This document shows, piece by piece, positions 7,082 through 10,660 of a DNA stretch of 10,660 bases. Origin of the DNA: Acidobacteriota bacterium (GTDB taxonomy: Bacteria > Acidobacteriota > Terriglobia > Terriglobales > Acidobacteriaceae); assembly GCA_021851625.1 (NCBI GenBank), contig JAJZCX010000022.1, positions 1 through 10,660 on the forward strand. Reading direction: 5' to 3'. Under the pieces are notes generated by a model. That model did not search any database, had not been told where the DNA came from, and worked only from the letters and a program-made list of their open reading frames with translations. The translations under genes and the position numbers were made by a program. Position 1 is the stretch's first letter. The number at the start of each line of letters is the position of its first letter.

Positions 7082-7084
7082 ATT

Positions 7085-8341
7085 GTGACGAAGAATGGCA
7101 CCCCGCAGAAGGACTCTGCGGATTCTAAGACTGTGCGCACTCCGCAGCGCTTGCTTCCAATTTACCCACGCTATCCCGTCACCTTCGAGAGCGGCGCAGG
7201 CGTATTTCTGTATGACGACAAGGGCCGCGCGCACTTGGATCTCGTCTCCGGCCTCGGCGTCAACGCCATGGGCCATGCGCATCCGCGCCTGGTGCCCATC
7301 TTCCGCGATCAGGCGGCCAAACTGGTGCATCTGTCGAATCACTACGACAATCGCTATCCAACGGCGCTGGCCGAGCGGCTCTGTGATCTAACCGGCATGG
7401 CCGGCGTCTTCTTTTCAACCGGCGGAACCGAGGCCGTTGAAGGCGCCATCAAGCTGGCGCGTCTGGCTGCATGGGATGGCGGCGCTGGACGCAAGTCCGC
7501 CTTCGTCTCCTTGAATGGCAGCTACCACGGACGCACCTATGGCGCGCTCTCCGTCACCGGGCAAGAGCGCTATCGCCAAGGCTTCGCGCCGGGGCTGCCC
7601 GACATCCGTTTTGTCGATCGCAATGACATTGCTGGTCTACGCGCCGCGATGGACAACGACGTGTGCGGAATTTTAATTGAGCCGCTGCAAGGCGAGGGCG
7701 GCGTGTGGGAGTGCACCAAGGAATACCTGACGGAGGCGCGCCGCTTGGCTGACGAACACCACGCGCTGCTCATCTATGACGAGATTCAATCCGGACTGGG
7801 CCGCACCGGCGATTGGTTTTCTTACGAAGCCTCCGGCGTGCGCCCGGATGTGTTGATCGTCGGCAAGCCGCTCGGCGGAGGTCTGCCGCTCAGTGCATTT
7901 CTGGTGACAGAAGAACTCTTTGACGTCTTTCAACTGGCCCAGCATGGCAGCACGCTCGGCGGCAGCCCCTTGGCTTCGCGTTTGGGGTTGGAGTTTCTCT
8001 CCTTCATGGAGAGCGAGGGCATGTTGCATCGCATCCACCAAACCAGCCAGTACATGCAGCAGCAATTGCAAAAACTGGTCAAGGATTTTCCCGTGGCCAA
8101 GGCTGTGCGCGGGCGTGGTCTGCTGCTCGGTTTGGAAATCTCTCAGCCCGGTCGTCCGCTGGCAGAGGCCGCTCTGAAGCGTGGCTTGTTGCTCAACGTC
8201 ACCCAGGGCAACATCTTTCGCTTTCTGCCGCCCTATATTTTGGAGCCGCAGCATATCGATCAAGCCATCGGCGTTTTTCAGGAACTGCTCAGCATTGCCT
8301 CCGAAGCAGAGAAGGCCTGCGCCACCACTGAGAAAGCGTGA
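7085..8341 (+). CDS. argD: Acetylornithine aminotransferase (class III, PLP-dependent)
   Basis: PLP-dependent class III aminotransferase, best matched to ArgD, which makes N-acetylornithine from N-acetylglutamate semialdehyde in arginine synthesis and often also serves as the succinyl-diaminopimelate transaminase of lysine synthesis. 418 aa from the GTG, close to the usual 390-410. Seen: VSGLGVNAMGHAHP (54-67), phosphate-binding STGGTEAVEGAIKLAR (111-126), SYHGRTYGAL (146-155), EPLQGEGG (199-206), IYDEIQSGLGRTG (230-242, Asp232 against the pyridine nitrogen), PLP Schiff-base Lys261 in GKPLGGGLPL, GSTLGGSPLA (288-297), and the ArgD-like end GRGLLLGLE and GLLLNVTQGNIFRFLPPY. The cup reads GGTE where many ArgD have SGAE. 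Ornithine or 4-aminobutyrate aminotransferase are less likely alternatives. No other arginine genes are in the window. It is transcribed alone, divergent from the kinase and convergent with the glycerate kinase gene. The last 15 residues are a charged tail. Confidence 0.85.
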   Translation: MTKNGTPQKDSADSKTVRTPQRLLPIYPRYPVTFESGAGVFLYDDKGRAHLDLVSGLGVNAMGHAHPRLVPIFRDQAAKLVHLSNHYDNRYPTALAERLCDLTGMAGVFFSTGGTEAVEGAIKLARLAAWDGGAGRKSAFVSLNGSYHGRTYGALSVTGQERYRQGFAPGLPDIRFVDRNDIAGLRAAMDNDVCGILIEPLQGEGGVWECTKEYLTEARRLADEHHALLIYDEIQSGLGRTGDWFSYEASGVRPDVLIVGKPLGGGLPLSAFLVTEELFDVFQLAQHGSTLGGSPLASRLGLEFLSFMESEGMLHRIHQTSQYMQQQLQKLVKDFPVAKAVRGRGLLLGLEISQPGRPLAEAALKRGLLLNVTQGNIFRFLPPYILEPQHIDQAIGVFQELLSIASEAEKACATTEKA

Positions 8342-8386
8342 CACTCCCGCGCGTTTTTATGCCAGCGTTCACATAATTTTGTGGTG

Positions 8387-8419
8387 CCCCATTCAAGCCG
8401 TCCTTTGGCTTGAGTGGGG
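8387..8419. terminator. Strong stem-loop in the convergent gap after argD
   Basis: A 13-bp stem (8387-8399 with 8407-8419, one T-G wobble at 8392/8414) and a 7-nt loop. It lies 46 nt past the argD stop and 54 nt past the end of the glycerate kinase gene, so it can act on transcripts from either side. There is no proper T-run directly after either arm, so it is not a textbook intrinsic terminator; it could instead block 3' exonucleases. Position and strength make a bidirectional 3'-end role likely. Confidence 0.55.
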
Positions 8420-8420
8420 G

Positions 8421-8443
8421 AAGATTCACCCACAAATCTTTTC
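8421..8443 (+). terminator. Weak stem-loop with short T tail downstream of argD
   Basis: AAGATT (8421-8426) pairs with AATCTT (8435-8440) around an 8-nt loop, followed by TT and then CC. It directly follows the stronger 8387-8419 stem. The AT-rich 6-bp stem is weak, so it is at best an auxiliary terminator for argD. Confidence 0.3.
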
Positions 8444-8472
8444 CGACTGTTTACACTGTGACCGAAAACAAC

Positions 8473-9963
8473 CTAGCGCCTGCGTGTACCGCTCTTTACC
8501 CAGCGCACAGGCGGCTTCTTCACCGGCGGCTCTGCCTTCGGAGCCGCCGGTTCTACTTTCGCCAGCAGCACGCGCAGGTCGCGCAAATTGTTGCCGGTTG
8601 GCCCGGTGCAAATCGTAGCGCCCAGCGCATCGCAGAGCGGATGCGCATCGAAGTTCTGGAGCGCTCGCTCCACATCCAACCCAAGCTGGGCTGCGCGCTG
8701 CATCGTTGCCGAATCCACCAACGCGCCTGCGACGGGGCTATTGCCGTCCAAGCCATCCGTGCCTGCCGATAGCACTACCACGGGCGCATCCTCCGCTTTC
8801 ATTTCGGTTGCTGCATACAACGCCCACTGTTGATTGCGTCCACCCACGCCGCTGTGCTCCGGTACAGGAACGCTGAGTTCACCACCAGAGAGCAGGCAGA
8901 CAAAACGCGGCGCGTCTGCGGGTTGCGCGGTACTTGCTCTGGCCGAGCGCTGTGTAGGCTGGCGCAGATCGTGCAGTCGTTCCAGCAAATGCCGCGCTGC
9001 CGCCATGTACTCCCAATCATCGCAACTCGTGTCGGTTCGGGTGAAAAATCCCAGCGCCTCCGCTCTCGCGCGCGCTGCTGCCAGCAAATCCTGCGCATCC
9101 AGCAGCGTGCAAACCTGCATGGGAAACGCGCCGGGCTTGGGCGTCTCCGGCAAATGATTCTGCTCAAAAAAATTGCGCACACGCGCGGGGAATGCCTCCG
9201 CCAGCGCATAATGATCGATCACGGCGCGGCATTGCGCCAGCGTCGTCGGATCGGGAAGCACCGGGCCGGAACCAAGCTCGGCCAGCGCGTGCGCGGGCAC
9301 ATCGGAGATCAACAGCGCCACCAGTGTCGCTCCGCGCGGAGCCGCCATCGCCAGCCGTCCGCCCTTCACTGCGGAAAAATGTTTGCGCACGCAATTCATC
9401 TCCGCAATCGGTGCGCCGGAGTGCACCAAGGCTCGGTGGAAGTTCTGCACATCTTCCAACGTCATGGCCGGGTCCAGTGGTTCTTCGAGCATCGCCGACG
9501 CTCCGCCGCTGATGCAAAAGATACAAAGCGTGCGCCGTGCGCTTTCCGCATCGCGGGGCAGGGCCTCCAGCATGGCGCGCGCCGCACATCCCGCTTGCAG
9601 TGAGGCGGCATTGGGCAAAGGATGGCCGCTGGGAAAATGCGCAATGTTTTGCGGCAGCGGCTCCGGCGCATCGGGTGCGGCAAGAATTCCTGCAAGATTC
9701 CAAGCGTCGCACTGCGGCAGCCGTTGCAGCAACTCGGCCAGCATGGGCGCAGCCGCTTTGCCTGCGGCCACAATGCGCACCCGGTCATAGTGGCCCAAAT
9801 CAAAATCAACATCGTCGATGCGCAGCAGCGTTCCATCCACACGCACCTTCTGCGCAAAGGCATTTGCAACGCTGCACTGCTTGAGCGCGTGCGCAAAGAT
9901 GTCGCGCGCAGCGTGGCGCAAAAACTCCAAATCGTGCGCGAAATCCTCAGGCGGCAGCGGCAT
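8473..9963 (-). CDS. Glycerate 2-kinase (MOFRL/GckA-TtuD family)
   Basis: ATP-dependent kinase of the MOFRL family, expected to convert D-glycerate to 2-phosphoglycerate and feed glyoxylate, serine or tartronate breakdown into glycolysis. 496 aa, longer than the usual 410-450. Seen: AAGKAAAPM (66-74, Lys69 likely catalytic), PSGHPLPN (111-118), ISGGASAM (151-158), KGGRLA (200-205), LISDVP (218-223), GSGPVLPDPTT (231-241), LLSGGELSVPVP (357-368), GGRNQQ (374-379), SAGTDGLDGNSPVAGA (399-414, MOFRL domain) and GPTGNNLRDLRVLL (454-467). After residue 468 comes a Pro/Lys/Arg tail ending SGTRRR, beyond the normal family end, whose DNA contains an 11-bp inverted repeat. The ATG at 9961-9963 lies 15 nt after the hydrolase stop, with GGAG 8 nt upstream, so both are probably one operon. 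There are no other glycerate-pathway genes in view. Confidence 0.9.
   Translation of the reverse strand: MPLPPEDFAHDLEFLRHAARDIFAHALKQCSVANAFAQKVRVDGTLLRIDDVDFDLGHYDRVRIVAAGKAAAPMLAELLQRLPQCDAWNLAGILAAPDAPEPLPQNIAHFPSGHPLPNAASLQAGCAARAMLEALPRDAESARRTLCIFCISGGASAMLEEPLDPAMTLEDVQNFHRALVHSGAPIAEMNCVRKHFSAVKGGRLAMAAPRGATLVALLISDVPAHALAELGSGPVLPDPTTLAQCRAVIDHYALAEAFPARVRNFFEQNHLPETPKPGAFPMQVCTLLDAQDLLAAARARAEALGFFTRTDTSCDDWEYMAAARHLLERLHDLRQPTQRSARASTAQPADAPRFVCLLSGGELSVPVPEHSGVGGRNQQWALYAATEMKAEDAPVVVLSAGTDGLDGNSPVAGALVDSATMQRAAQLGLDVERALQNFDAHPLCDALGATICTGPTGNNLRDLRVLLAKVEPAAPKAEPPVKKPPVRWVKSGTRRR
8522..8551. repeat. Perfect 11-bp inverted repeat in the 3' end of the glycerate kinase gene
   Basis: ACCGGCGGCTC (8522-8532) and GAGCCGCCGGT (8541-8551) with an 8-nt loop, very GC-rich. 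It encodes part of the Pro/Lys-rich C-terminal tail. On the plus strand the stem is followed by TTCTACTTTC, moderately T-rich, so it could stop argD read-through about 180 nt past its stop. On the minus strand the following bases are not T-rich. Confidence 0.5.
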
Positions 9964-9978
9964 CGGGTCGGCTCCGGT

Positions 9979-10656
9979 TCAACGTGAGGAAAAGAAATTC
10001 TCTGTCAGCCAAGTGCGCAGCGCCGTTTGCATCGCGTCGATCTTGCCTGCAAAAAAATGATCGGCATCGGCGATCCAGACAAGCTGCTTCGGCTCCGCCG
10101 CTGCGGCCACAATGGCGCTGACAGCATCCACCGGGCCATACGGATCGTGGTCGCCGCTGACAAAGAACTTCGGCTGCGTGCAGATGGACAAGCATGGATA
10201 GCTGTAGCTGCGTCCCTCCGCCTCCACCGGCAGGCCGAGCGCAATCAGGCCGCGCACGCGCGCGTCGCCACAGCAGGCCTGCAATCCAACGGCAGCGCCA
10301 AATGAAAATCCGGCAAAGAGAATGGGCCGCTGATATTCCTGCTCCAGCCAGTCGAGCGCGCAGCGCACGTCGTCCACCTCGCCCACGCCGTGGTCATGCG
10401 CACCTTCGCTGCGTCCGGTGCCGCGAAAGTTGAAGCGCAGCACGGGCAGGCCAAAGCCATGCAGCACCTTCATCGTGTTGTAGGCGACCTTGTTGTGCAG
10501 CGTGCCGCCGCCCAGTGGATGCGGGTGGCAGACCAGCGCAGCAAAAGGAGCATCGGGCAGGCCCGCGTTCAGCAGCGCTTCCAAACGTCCGGCTGGTCCG
10601 GCCAGGTCGAATGCGCGCACGGCTGCGGCGGGCGGATTGGCGGCGGGTGTCTCCAT
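9979..10656 (-). CDS. Alpha/beta hydrolase of the COG2945 type
   Basis: Cytoplasmic alpha/beta-fold hydrolase; no signal peptide. 225 aa from the ATG at 10654-10656. Only four bases of the window lie upstream, so the true start could be further right. Seen: CHPHPLGGGTLHNKV (43-57), the hallmark of this family, LRFNFRGTGRSEG (73-85), nucleophile elbow GFSFGA (116-121, Ser118), acid region SGDHDPYGP (167-175, Asp171 or Asp169) and ADHFFAGK (198-205, His200). The triad is thus complete. Length fits the family (about 200-230). Members are predicted esterase-like enzymes without a firmly assigned substrate, so I give none. The stop at 9979-9981 is 15 nt before the glycerate kinase start, indicating co-transcription. 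The N-terminal 15 residues are Ala/Pro-rich and probably disordered. Confidence 0.87.
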   Translation of the reverse strand: METPAANPPAAAVRAFDLAGPAGRLEALLNAGLPDAPFAALVCHPHPLGGGTLHNKVAYNTMKVLHGFGLPVLRFNFRGTGRSEGAHDHGVGEVDDVRCALDWLEQEYQRPILFAGFSFGAAVGLQACCGDARVRGLIALGLPVEAEGRSYSYPCLSICTQPKFFVSGDHDPYGPVDAVSAIVAAAAEPKQLVWIADADHFFAGKIDAMQTALRTWLTENFFSSR

Positions 10657-10660
10657 ATGC

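Larger units (their letters stand above)
6773..7084. other. Divergent intergenic region between kinase and argD
   Basis: About 310 bp separate the kinase start from the argD GTG. It holds the plus-strand TATAAT promoter candidate, the kinase-side hairpin and leader frame, and the argD ribosome-binding site. On the minus strand I found no well-spaced -35/-10 pair for the kinase operon, although an AT-rich patch (6903-6915) could serve either direction. There are no tRNA or riboswitch-like features. The region 6920-7065 would be a long untranslated leader for argD. Confidence 0.6.

Noticed and set aside
6773..7342. N-terminal extension of the kinase reading frame
   Set aside because: The frame is open but overlaps argD on the other strand, has low-complexity Arg/Ala-rich content, and precedes the natural hydrophobic N-terminus at MESMLRNF.

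Overview
The window carries eight protein-coding genes, two of them touching the window edges. There are no RNA genes, insertion sequences, phage genes or CRISPR repeats. GC content is moderately high and even throughout. The protein style suggests a soil-type Gram-negative bacterium: an NtrC-type regulator with a GAFTSA loop, a PDZ-plus-multi-TM histidine kinase, an MlaE/MlaF-type transporter and a glutaryl-CoA dehydrogenase. Acidobacteriota (Terriglobia/Acidobacteriaceae) is my best guess. This is inference from protein style, not from a marker gene.

Left block (1-6772, all minus strand). Transcription runs right to left: a large membrane histidine kinase (TM, PDZ, multi-TM, GAF, PAS, HisKA, HATPase), then an NtrC-family sigma-54 activator overlapping it by 8 nt, an MlaE-like permease, an MlaF-like ATPase, and a glutaryl-CoA dehydrogenase cut by the window edge. 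Spacing is tight (8-nt overlap, 37 nt, 11 nt, 54 nt), so this looks like one operon that senses an envelope signal and carries an inner-membrane lipid-type transporter. No MCE/MlaD substrate-binding gene is present between these genes. Two key positions are substituted: the ATPase has Ser where the Walker B catalytic Glu is expected, and the activator has GAFTSA instead of GAFTGA.

Centre (6773-7084). A divergent intergenic region of about 310 bp separates the kinase from argD. It holds a good TATAAT box facing argD. On the kinase side, a perfect AAGGAGG lies inside a small hairpin in front of a possible 10-residue leader peptide whose stop overlaps a kinase ATG.

Right block. An ArgD-type acetylornithine aminotransferase (7085-8341, plus strand) converges on a two-gene minus-strand unit: a COG2945-type alpha/beta hydrolase followed, 15 nt later, by a MOFRL-type glycerate 2-kinase. 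The convergent gap (8342-8472) holds a strong 13-bp stem-loop and a weaker one. A further perfect 11-bp inverted repeat lies in the 3' end of the glycerate kinase gene.

Most of the window is ordinary metabolic and signalling content. The points most worth a second look are the ATPase active-site substitution, the sensor architecture with a transporter that lacks an MCE partner, and the kinase leader structure.
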